Source of the DNA: CAVZZG01 sp963779685
GTDB lineage: Bacteria > Actinomycetota > Thermoleophilia > Gaiellales > F1-60-MAGs149
Reading direction: 5' to 3'
NCBI GenBank assembly: GCA_963779685.1
Contig: CAVZZG010000003.1
Span: 310,001 to 374,000 of the forward strand
DNA length: 64,000 nucleotides
The notes below the pieces were generated by a model. The model did not search any database. It saw only the letters and a program-made list of their open reading frames with translations, and had not been told where the DNA came from. Positions 42,017-49,979 of the stretch are shown in pieces. Positions within the stretch are counted from its first letter, which is position 1; each line of letters begins with the position of its first letter. The position numbers were made by a program, and so were the translations under genes.

Positions 42017-43614
42017 TGTCGAGTTTCTGGCCCGACAACGAGTCCCACGTGGCCGAGGTCCATGTCGGGCCCGGCGTCGGCGAGGAGCAGCGGCCGGTGC
42101 TCGTGCTCGACTTCGGCGGGCAGTACGCCCACCTCATCGCCCGCCGCATCCGCGAGTGCCGCGTCTACTCGGAGTTGATCGTCCACGACACGCCGATCGC
42201 CGAGATCGTGGCCCGCAACCCGGTGGGCATCGTGCTCTCCGGTGGCCCGGCCTCGGTCTACGAAGCGGGCGCGCCGGTCCTCGACCCGGCCGTGCTCGGC
42301 CTCGGTGTTCCGGTGCTCGGCATCTGCTACGGCATGCAGGCCATGGCGCTGGCGCTGGGCGGGGAGGTGGGCCGCACGGGGCACGCCGAGTTCGGCAAGG
42401 CGCCGCTGGGGGTGCAGTCCGACGCGGTGCTCTTCCGCGACCTCCCGGCCGACCAGAGCTGCTGGATGAGCCACAACGACTCGGTGGCCAGGGTGCCGGC
42501 CGGCTTCCGGGTCACGGCCTCGTCGGCCAATGCCGCGATCGCCGCCATGGAGTCGGCGGAGCGCGGGCTCTACGCGGTCCAGTTCCACCCCGAGGTTGCA
42601 CACACGCCGCGCGGACAGGACATCCTCAAGAACTTCCTCTATCGCGGTTGCGAGGCGTCGCCCGCCTGGACGGCCGCCCACGTGATCGAGGAGCAGGTCC
42701 AGCGCATCCGCGAGCAGGTCGGCTCCGAGCGGGTGATCTGCGCGCTCTCCGGTGGTGTCGACTCTGCGGTCGCGGCGCTGCTCGTGCACAAGGCGGTCGG
42801 CGAGCAGCTCACCTGCATCTTCGTCGACCATGGCCTGATGCGCGAGGGCGAGGCCGACCAGGTCGTGGACGCCTTCACGAACCACTACGACGTGCCGATC
42901 GTCCACGTCCAGGCGCAGGACCGGTTCCTGGCCCTCCTGCGCGACGTCACGGACCCGGAGCAGAAGCGGAAGATCATCGGCGAGGCGTTCATCCGGGTGT
43001 TCGAGGACGAGGCGGCCAAGCTCGACGGCGTGCGCTTCCTGGTGCAGGGCACGCTGTACTCGGACGTGATCGAGTCTGGCTCGCGCACGGCCGCGAAGAT
43101 CAAGTCCCACCACAACGTCGGCGGGCTTCCCGAGGACATGGAGATGGAGCTCGTCGAGCCGCTGCGGCTGCTCTTCAAGGACGAGGTGCGACGGGTTGGC
43201 GAGGAGCTCGGCATGCCCGAGCGGATGGTGTGGCGCCAGCCGTTCCCGGGCCCGGGCCTGGCCATCAGGATCATCGGCGACGTCACCGAGGAACGGCTCG
43301 CGCTGCTGCGGCGCGCGGACGCCATCCTGCTCGAGGAGATCCGTCGCGCCGGCCTGTACCACCAGTTGTGGCAGAGCTTCGTCGTGCTGCCGGCCGTCAA
43401 GTCCGTCGGCGTGATGGGTGACGCACGGACCTACGCGTACCCGGTCGTGCTCCGTGCCGTCACCTCGGACGACGCCATGACCGCCGACTGGGCGCGGCTT
43501 CCGTACGACCTGCTCGAGACGATCTCCAGCCGCATCATCAACGAGGTGCCCGGTATCAACCGGGTCACGCTCGACATCACCTCGAAGCCGCCTGGCACGA
43601 TCGAGTGGGAGTGA
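42016..43614 (+). CDS. guaA: GMP synthase (glutamine-hydrolysing)
   Basis: A 532-residue enzyme converting XMP to GMP. The N-terminal class I amidotransferase has LDFGGQYAHLIARRIRE, the nucleophile Cys in GICYGMQ and QFHPEVAHTP (His/Glu). The ATP pyrophosphatase part shows the P-loop ALSGGVDSAV, and the C-terminal dimerisation domain ends with TSKPPGTIEWE. ATG 42016 overlaps the guaB3 stop. An IS1182-family element begins at the last base of its stop codon. Confidence 0.97.
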   Translation: MSSFWPDNESHVAEVHVGPGVGEEQRPVLVLDFGGQYAHLIARRIRECRVYSELIVHDTPIAEIVARNPVGIVLSGGPASVYEAGAPVLDPAVLGLGVPVLGICYGMQAMALALGGEVGRTGHAEFGKAPLGVQSDAVLFRDLPADQSCWMSHNDSVARVPAGFRVTASSANAAIAAMESAERGLYAVQFHPEVAHTPRGQDILKNFLYRGCEASPAWTAAHVIEEQVQRIREQVGSERVICALSGGVDSAVAALLVHKAVGEQLTCIFVDHGLMREGEADQVVDAFTNHYDVPIVHVQAQDRFLALLRDVTDPEQKRKIIGEAFIRVFEDEAAKLDGVRFLVQGTLYSDVIESGSRTAAKIKSHHNVGGLPEDMEMELVEPLRLLFKDEVRRVGEELGMPERMVWRQPFPGPGLAIRIIGDVTEERLALLRRADAILLEEIRRAGLYHQLWQSFVVLPAVKSVGVMGDARTYAYPVVLRAVTSDDAMTADWARLPYDLLETISSRIINEVPGINRVTLDITSKPPGTIEWE

Positions 43615-45394
43615 GAGCTGATTTCAGAATGAGCGGCGCGTTCGCATGGCCGGGGAGAGTCCTGCGCTGAAGCCGCCTCGGAGAGGCGGCTTCAGGGGCT
43701 TCGCGGCAGCGTCGTCCGTGCCTTGGCCTTGCGTCTGAGGCTGTCGCGTAAACCGGTCCGGGGGTCGGGTCGGTCCGTCCGGTCGGGGTCCGATGATTGG
43801 GCTACCTGTTCGTCGGCTGGAGGGTGTCAGCGGTGGCTTTCAACTTTGTTGCCTGTGATCGTGATCAGGAGTTCTTGTTGCCGCCGAGCTTGCGGGACTG
43901 GCTGCCGGCGGACCACCTGGTGTGGTTCGTGATCGACGCGGTTGATGAGATCGATCTGGGCGGGTTCTACGCCGAGTACCGCAGCGACGGGTGGGGCCGG
44001 GCGGCGTTTGACCCGAGGATGATGGTCGCGCTGTTGCTGTACGGGTATGCGGTCGGTGAGCGTTCGTCGCGGCAGATTGAAAGGCGCTGTCTGGAGGACG
44101 TCGCGTTTCGGGTGATTACCGCCAATACGGCGCCTGATCACGCGACGATCGCGCGGTTCCGGGCTCGGCATGAGCAGGCGTTGGCGGACACGTTTGTGCC
44201 AGTGCTTGAGCTGTGCCGGCGGGCCGGGCTGGTCTCGGTCGGGGTGGTCGCGCTGGATGGCAGCCTGGTTTCCGGGAACGCCTCGCTGACGGCGAACCGC
44301 AGCTACCGCTCGATCCGCGACGAGGTCGAGCGGATCCTGGGCGATGCCGCCCAGGCTGACGCTCGTGAGGATGAGCGCTTCGGCGACGCGCGCGGTGACG
44401 AGTTACCGGCCGAGCTCGCCGACCGGCACGCACGGCGGGAGCGGCTGCGTCGCTGCAAGCAACAGCTCGAGCGGGAGCAGGCAGCCCAGGAGGCCGCGTA
44501 TCAGGCCAGTCTCGCACGGCGCGCGGCATGGGAGGAAGCGAACGGGCGGCGCTCTCCCGGTCGCATGCCAATCCCGCCCGACCCGTCGGCGCTTCACCGA
44601 CGGAGGGTGAACACGACCGATCCCGACACGCGGCTGATGAAGCGCGCCGGCGGCCCCTCGGTGCAGGGCTACAACGCGCAGATCGTCGCGAACGCCGAGC
44701 AGGTGATCCTGATGGCGGAGGTGACCCAGGCGCACAACGACCGCGACCAGCTCGCGCCGATGATGAGCCGGGCTGTCGAGACGCTACGCATGGCCGGCGT
44801 CCACGAGCCGATCGGGATCGTGCTCGCCGACGGCGGCTACTGGAACTCGTCCGCGATCCGACACCTCCATGAGCACGGCAGCGAGGTGCTGATCCCGACC
44901 CACGACCCGCGACGCACCACGCCACGCAAACTGGCACCCAAGCAGGGCCCGGAAGCAGAACGGATCGACGCGCTGCTGTCCCGATCGGAGGGCCAGACGC
45001 TCTATCGCAGACGGAAACAGATCGTCGAGCCCGTGTTTGCGCAGACCAAAGTGATCCGCCGCAGCGGCCGCTTCCTCCGCCGCGGCCTGCCGGCCTGCCA
45101 GGCCGAGTGGAAACTGATCGCCGCTACCCACAATCTGCTCAAACTCTGGCGGGCTGGGCTCGCCCAGACGCACGCGCACGCCGAACACCCGCTGCCAGCC
45201 TAGCCAGCGGCCCTGCCGACCCTCCACAGCCCCGACTCGGAACGCGGCACGCAAACGAACCACGCCGACCACGACCACAACCAGCGCCCAGCAGCCTTTA
45301 CGCGACAGCCTCGTCTGCAAGGCCTGCGGAACGCCCGGTCGCTGCCGCTCGCTCCCCGACCCGCGACCACCACGCTCATTCTGAAATCAGCTCT
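43614..45394 (+). mobile_element. IS1182-family insertion sequence
   Basis: A 1.78-kb element with perfect 22-bp terminal inverted repeats at 43614-43635 and 45373-45394 (outer end AGAGCTGATTTCAG) around one DDE transposase gene. The left end coincides with the final base of the guaA stop. No clear target duplication is visible beyond the repeats. The 3' part 45204-45372 is non-coding. Confidence 0.88.
43833..45203 (+). CDS. IS1182-family DDE transposase
   Basis: A 456-residue transposase. Its start reads FNFVACDRDQEFLLPPSLRDWLP, followed by FDPRMMVALLLYGYAVGERSSRQIERR (DUF772-type N-terminal domain). The catalytic stretches are VVALDGSLVSGNAS, VLADGGYWNS and QIVEPVFAQTKV, holding the D, D and E residues. 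GTG 43833 has GGAGGG 8 nt upstream and starts where the family aligns; an in-frame TTG at 43797 is less likely. The gene is full length. Confidence 0.9.
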   Translation: MAFNFVACDRDQEFLLPPSLRDWLPADHLVWFVIDAVDEIDLGGFYAEYRSDGWGRAAFDPRMMVALLLYGYAVGERSSRQIERRCLEDVAFRVITANTAPDHATIARFRARHEQALADTFVPVLELCRRAGLVSVGVVALDGSLVSGNASLTANRSYRSIRDEVERILGDAAQADAREDERFGDARGDELPAELADRHARRERLRRCKQQLEREQAAQEAAYQASLARRAAWEEANGRRSPGRMPIPPDPSALHRRRVNTTDPDTRLMKRAGGPSVQGYNAQIVANAEQVILMAEVTQAHNDRDQLAPMMSRAVETLRMAGVHEPIGIVLADGGYWNSSAIRHLHEHGSEVLIPTHDPRRTTPRKLAPKQGPEAERIDALLSRSEGQTLYRRRKQIVEPVFAQTKVIRRSGRFLRRGLPACQAEWKLIAATHNLLKLWRAGLAQTHAHAEHPLPA

Positions 45395-45430
45395 GATATG
45401 GAGTGCAATGTCAAGCCGTTGGGGTCGGGT

Positions 45431-45619
45431 GGTGGGATTCCTGAAGCGGCGGGCGGAGACAGCGACGGTGGATCAGACTGATATGCGCGGGTTGGGTACC
45501 GCAAGACTGGGAACCGTCGGGGCTGCCTCTGTCTAAGGTCGCGGGTCGCCGTTTGGGGCGCCGCATAGAGCTGACGAGGGTTCCCCGGAGGGTCTGCCCG
45601 CCGCTTCAGGAATCCCACC
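45431..45619 (-). ncRNA. Structured non-coding end of the IS110 element; candidate bridge/seekRNA
   Basis: Perfect 24-bp inverted arms (45431-45454 and 45596-45619, core ATTCCTGAAGCGG) enclose 141 bp with further short stems. It lies just downstream of the transposase stop. IS110/IS1111 elements encode guide RNAs in their non-coding ends, in IS1111 members 3' of the transposase, so this is a plausible template. No RNA has been shown. Confidence 0.35.
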
Positions 45620-45624
45620 GGTGG

Positions 45625-46398
45625 CTAGCCGGTGGTGATCGGTTGGTCGGTGGCGGTCGCCCAGATGAACCCGGCCAGCTCGCGCGCGACGGCCGTCACG
45701 ATCACCGGTTCTGGCTTCCCGCGGGCCTGCATCCGGCTGAAGCGCTTGTGGAGGCGATGCTCGGCGCGGATCGCGCGCTCCACGGCGAGCGGATGCTGGC
45801 CGTGGCGGCGACGCTGGATCGTGTAGCTCATCGCGGGGCGGCGGCGATGATTCCAGGCCGCCTCCACCAAGAGCCTGCGGACGTGGCTGTTGCCGGCCTT
45901 GGTGATCCCTCCCAGCGAGCGCTTGGCGCCACTTGAGTGCTCGGACGGCACCAGCCCGATGAAGCTCATGAACCGCTCCGCGGTCTCGAACCGCTCAAAG
46001 TCGCCGATCTCAGCGACGATCCCGATCGCGGTCAGCGTGTCGACCCCCCGCAGACACCGTAGCCGCGCCACCAGCTCGGTGTAGGGCCCGTTCGATGCCT
46101 GCTCGTGCAGGGCCAGCTCGAGCCGCTCGATCCGCCGGTCGACGATATCGACACTCGCGACGTAATCATCGAACGCCGCCTGCATCGTCAGCTCGTCGAA
46201 CCGCTGCTGGCCCAGCCACGCGCGGCGCTGGATCGACCAGGACTGGGTCGGCATCGATCGGCCCTGCCGCAGCAGGAACTTCGACAGCCGGCCCCGCGCC
46301 CGCATCCGATCATGCCGCGCGTCCTCACGGCAACGGACGAGATCGCGCAGCGCCTCAAGCTCCACCGGTGGGTACCCAGATCGGCTCCAGCATCCCAC
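45625..46398 (-). CDS. IS110-family transposase, C-terminal part
   Basis: A 257-residue ORF matching the Transposase_20 half. PPVELEALRDLVRCREDARHDR begins the homologous region after a short out-of-frame start, then LRCLRGVDTLTAIGIVAEIGDFERF, SFIGLVPSEHSSG and GGITKAGNSHVRRLLVEAAW with the catalytic Ser region. It is in a different frame from the N-terminal part and overlaps it by 44 nt. One extra C near the GTACCC at about 46367-46372 explains the split. Confidence 0.82.
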   Translation of the reverse strand: MGCWSRSGYPPVELEALRDLVRCREDARHDRMRARGRLSKFLLRQGRSMPTQSWSIQRRAWLGQQRFDELTMQAAFDDYVASVDIVDRRIERLELALHEQASNGPYTELVARLRCLRGVDTLTAIGIVAEIGDFERFETAERFMSFIGLVPSEHSSGAKRSLGGITKAGNSHVRRLLVEAAWNHRRRPAMSYTIQRRRHGQHPLAVERAIRAEHRLHKRFSRMQARGKPEPVIVTAVARELAGFIWATATDQPITTG

Positions 46399-46717
46399 CC
46401 TGGAACTGCAACGCCAGCCGCCTCGCGTCCCGCGGATCGGTCTTCACACGATCCCCCGGCTGGCGCCACACCAACCCCGGCGCGACCACCACACAGCCGA
46501 TCCCGACCCCGTTCAGGTACCGGTACAACCCGAACCCGGTCGGCCCCGCCTCATAACAGCACGACGCGACACCGCCGGCGCGCAGCTCATCGGCGATCAC
46601 CACCGGCTGGCTCGGAACCGTCACCTCCCGCACCAGCCGCTCACCCATCACGACAGCGATCCGCGTCGTCAGCTTGTGCACATCCAGCCCTGCCACCGGG
46701 CAGATAGGATCAACCAT
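46355..46717 (-). CDS. IS110-family transposase, N-terminal (DEDD) part
   Basis: A 120-residue ORF with VAGLDVHKLTTRIAVV (first Asp), CYEAGPTGFGLYRYL (Glu) and KTDPRDARRLA (Asp pair), the RuvC-like DEDD site of IS110 recombinases. It ends shortly after GMLEPIWVP, where a functional protein would continue into PPVELEALRD of the other frame. Without the C-terminal part it should be inactive. Confidence 0.82.
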   Translation of the reverse strand: MVDPICPVAGLDVHKLTTRIAVVMGERLVREVTVPSQPVVIADELRAGGVASCCYEAGPTGFGLYRYLNGVGIGCVVVAPGLVWRQPGDRVKTDPRDARRLALQFQGGMLEPIWVPTGGA

Positions 46718-46863
46718 GGTCGGCGCCTCCGTATGTGGCTCTACCGGCTACCCGCCGGCAACCCACGACCTTACGCAGCGCGCCGGCCACTCCATCCTGT
46801 CTAGTCCGGGTCGCGCCGAGTCGTGACACGTGATACGATCTCGGAGTTATCCGAGTCTCCGAG

Positions 46864-47226
46864 ATGATGAGCGTTCGGCTGGTCGAGTGCTCTCCGGCCA
46901 CGACCGTCGCGGACGCGGCGCGGAGGATGGTCGCCGCCAACGTCGGATCCGTGCTGGTGTGCGAGGAGCTGCGACTGATCGGCGTGCTGACCGAGCGCGA
47001 CGTGCTCCGGCTGGTCGCCGAACGCCGCGACCTCGAGCGCGAGACGGCGGGATCCCACGTCGTGACCGACCTGGTCACGGTACCGCCGGACGCCACCATG
47101 GACGAGGCTGCGGCGCTCCTCAACGAGCACCGGATCCGGCACCTCCCCGTGGTCGAGGGTCCGACGCCCGTCGGCATGCTGTCGTTGCGCGACTTCTTCG
47201 TCGCGGGCGCAACCTCGCCCGTCTGA
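46864..47226 (+). CDS. Protein with a pair of CBS domains
   Basis: A 120-residue Bateman module of two CBS motifs: TTVADAARRMVAANVGSVLV with GVLTERDVLRL, and ATMDEAAALLNEHRIRHLPVV with GMLSLRDFF. Such stand-alone modules bind adenine nucleotides and regulate partners. The start is ATG 46864 or 46867. It is the first chromosomal gene after the IS island and is convergent with the HIT gene. Confidence 0.88.
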   Translation: MMSVRLVECSPATTVADAARRMVAANVGSVLVCEELRLIGVLTERDVLRLVAERRDLERETAGSHVVTDLVTVPPDATMDEAAALLNEHRIRHLPVVEGPTPVGMLSLRDFFVAGATSPV

Positions 47227-47240
47227 TCGGCTCGAGCTCC

Positions 47241-47639
47241 TCAGCGCAGCAGCGCGGCGGCGGCGGCGATGGCGCCGGGGTCGCCCGGCGACGGGCGCCA
47301 GGGCAGCACCATGCCGTCGTCGGGGTAGCGGGGGATGACGTGGACGTGGAAGTGGAACACCGTCTGCCACGCGGCCGGCCGGCACGAGTTGATCAGGTTC
47401 ACGCCGTCGGCCCCCAGCCGATCGAGCGCGCGCCCGGCGAGATCCCGTGCCGCGAGCACGCAGGCAGCGAGATCCTCGTCGCCGATCTCGGTCAGATCGG
47501 CCGCGTGGGCCCGGGGTACGACCAGGCAGTGGCCGCGGGTGCCCGGGTTGATGTCCATGAAGGCGATCGTCCGCTCGTCCTCGCGGACGATCGTGGCCGG
47601 GATCTCGCCGGCCACGATCCTGCAGAAGAGGCAATCCAC
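47241..47639 (-). CDS. HIT-family nucleotide hydrolase
   Basis: A 132-residue HIT protein with CLFCRIVAGEIPATIV at the N-terminus (CxxC zinc pair incomplete), NPGTRGHCLVVPRAH and the catalytic histidine triad FHFHVHVIPR. Likely an adenosine 5'-phosphoramidase-type enzyme. GTG 47639 lies 6 nt after TACACT (47651-47646). Confidence 0.92.
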   Translation of the reverse strand: MDCLFCRIVAGEIPATIVREDERTIAFMDINPGTRGHCLVVPRAHAADLTEIGDEDLAACVLAARDLAGRALDRLGADGVNLINSCRPAAWQTVFHFHVHVIPRYPDDGMVLPWRPSPGDPGAIAAAAALLR

Positions 47640-47645
47640 GCCGCA

Positions 47646-47651
47646 AGTGTA
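47646..47651 (-). promoter_or_regulatory. -10 box TACACT of the HIT gene
   Basis: On the minus strand TACACT ends 6 nt before GTG 47639, implying a leaderless mRNA. Confidence 0.45.
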
Positions 47652-47688
47652 CGCATCGGGGCTGGGCGGGCCGCGCGCAGGCCCCTGC

Positions 47689-47774
47689 TATAGTCAGCCG
47701 GTCGCAGCGCGGTGGTAGCGCGCGGGCGGCGCCATGGCCCTGCAAGGGCCCGACCTGGAACAGTTGCGATTCCC
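47689..47774 (+). promoter_or_regulatory. Promoter and leader of rplM-rpsI
   Basis: TATAGT (47689-47694) is a good -10. The roughly 73-nt leader has short stems (GGGCGGCGCC region, GGCCCTGCAAGGGCC). Autoregulatory r-protein leaders exist in other phyla, but no known L13 leader motif can be confirmed. Confidence 0.4.
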
Positions 47775-48206
47775 GTGCCACAGAAGACCTACAACCCGAA
47801 GCCCGGCGAGATCGAGCGCGTCTGGTACGTCGTCGACGCCGACGGCGAAACGCTCGGTCGCCTGGCGACGCGCATAGCCGACACGCTGCGCGGCAAGCGA
47901 AAGCCCCAGTACGCGCCGCACGTCGACACGGGCGACTTCGTCGTCGTCGTCAACTGCGAGCGGGTTCGCGTCACGGGCAAGAAGCTCGAGCAGAAGCGCT
48001 ACTACCGGCACACCGGCTACCCCGGTGGCATCCGCGAGCGCACGCTCGCCGAACAGCTCGCGCGACGGCCCGAGGAGGTCATCCGGCACGCCGTTCGCGG
48101 CATGCTGCCCGCGAACCGCATCGGCCGCGCGCAGCTCAAGAAGCTGAAGATCTACGCCGGGGCGGAGCACCCGCACACGGCGCAGCAACCCGCGCCGCTG
48201 GCGTGA
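47775..48206 (+). CDS. rplM: 50S ribosomal protein L13
   Basis: A 143-residue L13, normal length. KTYNPKPGEIERVWYVVDA, GRLATRIADTLRGK, GDFVVVVNCERVRVTGKK and HTGYPGGIRERTL are characteristic. GTG 47775 is chosen because homologues begin here; upstream in-frame residues are non-conserved. rpsI follows 7 bp later. Confidence 0.96.
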   Translation: MPQKTYNPKPGEIERVWYVVDADGETLGRLATRIADTLRGKRKPQYAPHVDTGDFVVVVNCERVRVTGKKLEQKRYYRHTGYPGGIRERTLAEQLARRPEEVIRHAVRGMLPANRIGRAQLKKLKIYAGAEHPHTAQQPAPLA

Positions 48207-48213
48207 CGGAGGA

Positions 48214-48621
48214 ATGAGCAACGTGGCTGACGACAAGGCCGTCTACCAGGGCACGGGCAAGCGCAAGACGTCGGTCGCCCGCGTGCGGCTGACGCCCGGA
48301 TCCGGCACCGTGACGATCAACGGACGCGTCGTCGAGAACTACTTCCCGCGGCTCTCCGACCGCGTGCTCGCGCTGCAGGCGATCAAGGCCGCCGGCCTCG
48401 ACAGCCACTTCGACGTGATCGTCCGCCTCCAGGGCGGCGGTGTCACGAGCCAGGCCGGGGCGATGCGCCACGGCGTTGCCCGTGCGCTCTGCGAGGCCGA
48501 CCCGAACCTGCGCGGCGAGCTGAAGCGGGCCGGGTACCTTTCGCGCGATGCGCGCGAGGTCGAGCGCAAGAAGGCCGGCCTCAAGAAGGCCCGCAAGCGG
48601 CCGCAGTTCTCGAAGCGCTAG
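48214..48621 (+). CDS. rpsI: 30S ribosomal protein S9
   Basis: A 135-residue S9 with GTGKRKTSVARVRLTPGSG near the N-terminus, GGGVTSQAGAMRHGVARAL in the middle and the basic tail KKARKRPQFSKR that reaches the P-site tRNA. GGAGGA precedes ATG 48214. glmM starts 10 bp downstream. Confidence 0.97.
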   Translation: MSNVADDKAVYQGTGKRKTSVARVRLTPGSGTVTINGRVVENYFPRLSDRVLALQAIKAAGLDSHFDVIVRLQGGGVTSQAGAMRHGVARALCEADPNLRGELKRAGYLSRDAREVERKKAGLKKARKRPQFSKR

Positions 48622-48631
48622 CCGCGGGCGG

Positions 48632-49972
48632 ATGGCCCGACACTACTTCGGGACTGATGGCGTCCGGGGTCTCGCGAACGACGATCTAGGGCCGGAGCTC
48701 GCGCTCGGGCTCGGGCGTGCCGCCGTGCGCCTGCGGCAGGTCGCGGGCGTCCGCCGGCCGCGGGTGGTCGTGGGCCGGGATACGCGCCGTTCCGGCTCCA
48801 TGCTGGAGGACGCGCTCTGTGCCGGCGTCTGCTCGGCCGGCGGCGAGGCGCTCCGCGCGGGGGTCGTGCCGACTCCCGGCGTGGCGTGGCTGGTGCGCGA
48901 ACTCGGTGCGGATCTGGGCGCGGTCATCTCGGCCAGCCACAACCCGTACCCCGACAACGGCCTCAAGTTCTTCGGCGGCGACGGCTTCAAGCTGTCCGAC
49001 GAGGACGAGCACCACGTCGAGGCCCTGCTGGGCGAGGCGTACGATCCGCCGACCGGCTACGGCGTCGGCATCTCGTCGCAGCTCGACGAGGGCGCCGCGC
49101 GCTACGCGGGATTCGTCGCCGGTCTGGTCGATGCGGATCTCGCCGGCCTGCGGGTCGTGGTGGACTGCGCCAACGGCGCCGCCTCGCCGGTCGCGGCCGA
49201 GTGGCTCGACCGTCTCGGCCTCCGCTACGAGCTGATCGCGGCGGCGCCCACGGGCGTCAACATCAACGTGCGCTGCGGCTCGACGCACCTCGAGAACGTG
49301 GCCCGGGTGGTCACCGGCGGCGGCTTCGACCTCGGCCTCGCCTTCGACGGCGATGCCGACCGGTTGCTGTGCGTCGATGGCACGGGCGAGCCCGTGGACG
49401 GCGATCACATCCTCGCCATCCTCGCGCGCGACCTCAAGCAGCGCGGCAGGCTCGCCGACGACCTCGTCGTCGTCACGTCGATGGCGAACCTCGGCCTGCA
49501 CCGGGCGCTGGAAGGGCTCGGCTGCGGCAAGGTCGTGACCGACGTCGGCGATCGCTACGTCCTCGAGGCCATGTTGCAGCGCGGCGCAGTGCTCGGCGGC
49601 GAGCAGTCGGGCCACGTGATCGCGCTCGACCACGCCACGACCGGCGACGGGATGCTGACCGCGACGCTGCTGCTGGCGGCCCTGGCCCGCGCCGGCCAGT
49701 CGCTTGCGGACGCCCGCGGCCTGGTCACCAAGTACCCGCAACGGCTGGTGTCCGTGCGCGCCGACCGGACCAGGCTCGCGGAGGCGGACGGCGTCTGGGC
49801 GGCAGTGGCGGAAGCCGAGGCGGAGCTCGGCACCGAAGGCCGCGTCGTGCTGCGGGCGTCGGGCACCGAGCCGCTCATCCGCGTGATGGTCGAGGCGGCC
49901 GACGCGGCCGATTGCGACCGCCTCGCCGAAGAGCTGGTGCGGGTGGTGACCGAGGAGCTCGGGCTAGACTGA
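48632..49972 (+). CDS. glmM: Phosphoglucosamine mutase
   Basis: A 446-residue enzyme converting GlcN-6-P to GlcN-1-P for UDP-GlcNAc. YFGTDGVRGLAN starts it, the phosphoserine loop is VISASHNPYPDNG, the metal loop AFDGDADRLLCVD, the sugar loop GGEQSGHVIALD and the phosphate loop RASGTEPLIRVM. It is followed within 7 bp by glmS, the preceding enzyme of the pathway. Confidence 0.96.
   Translation: MARHYFGTDGVRGLANDDLGPELALGLGRAAVRLRQVAGVRRPRVVVGRDTRRSGSMLEDALCAGVCSAGGEALRAGVVPTPGVAWLVRELGADLGAVISASHNPYPDNGLKFFGGDGFKLSDEDEHHVEALLGEAYDPPTGYGVGISSQLDEGAARYAGFVAGLVDADLAGLRVVVDCANGAASPVAAEWLDRLGLRYELIAAAPTGVNINVRCGSTHLENVARVVTGGGFDLGLAFDGDADRLLCVDGTGEPVDGDHILAILARDLKQRGRLADDLVVVTSMANLGLHRALEGLGCGKVVTDVGDRYVLEAMLQRGAVLGGEQSGHVIALDHATTGDGMLTATLLLAALARAGQSLADARGLVTKYPQRLVSVRADRTRLAEADGVWAAVAEAEAELGTEGRVVLRASGTEPLIRVMVEAADAADCDRLAEELVRVVTEELGLD
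49965..49970 (+). promoter_or_regulatory. -10 box TAGACT of glmS
   Basis: TAGACT overlaps the end of glmM and ends 9 nt before GTG 49980, so glmS may also have its own promoter. There is no room for a glmS ribozyme. Confidence 0.35.
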
Positions 49973-49979
49973 CCGGGCT

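Larger units (their letters stand above)
45395..46800 (-). mobile_element. IS110-family insertion sequence (ends approximate)
   Basis: It contains the two halves of an IS110-type DEDD transposase on the minus strand and non-coding flanks of about 230 bp (left) and 83 bp (right). IS110 elements lack normal terminal inverted repeats, so the ends cannot be fixed here; the limits are the adjoining IS1182 end and the sequence before the CBS gene. Confidence 0.7.

Noticed and set aside
45204..45372. Passenger gene in the 3' part of the IS1182 element
   Set aside because: No frame reads as a protein; composition is Pro/Arg-rich antisense-like and the transposase already ends normally.
49973..49979. 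glmS ribozyme/riboswitch
   Set aside because: The glmM-glmS gap is 7 bp and glmM coding sequence precedes it; there is no room.
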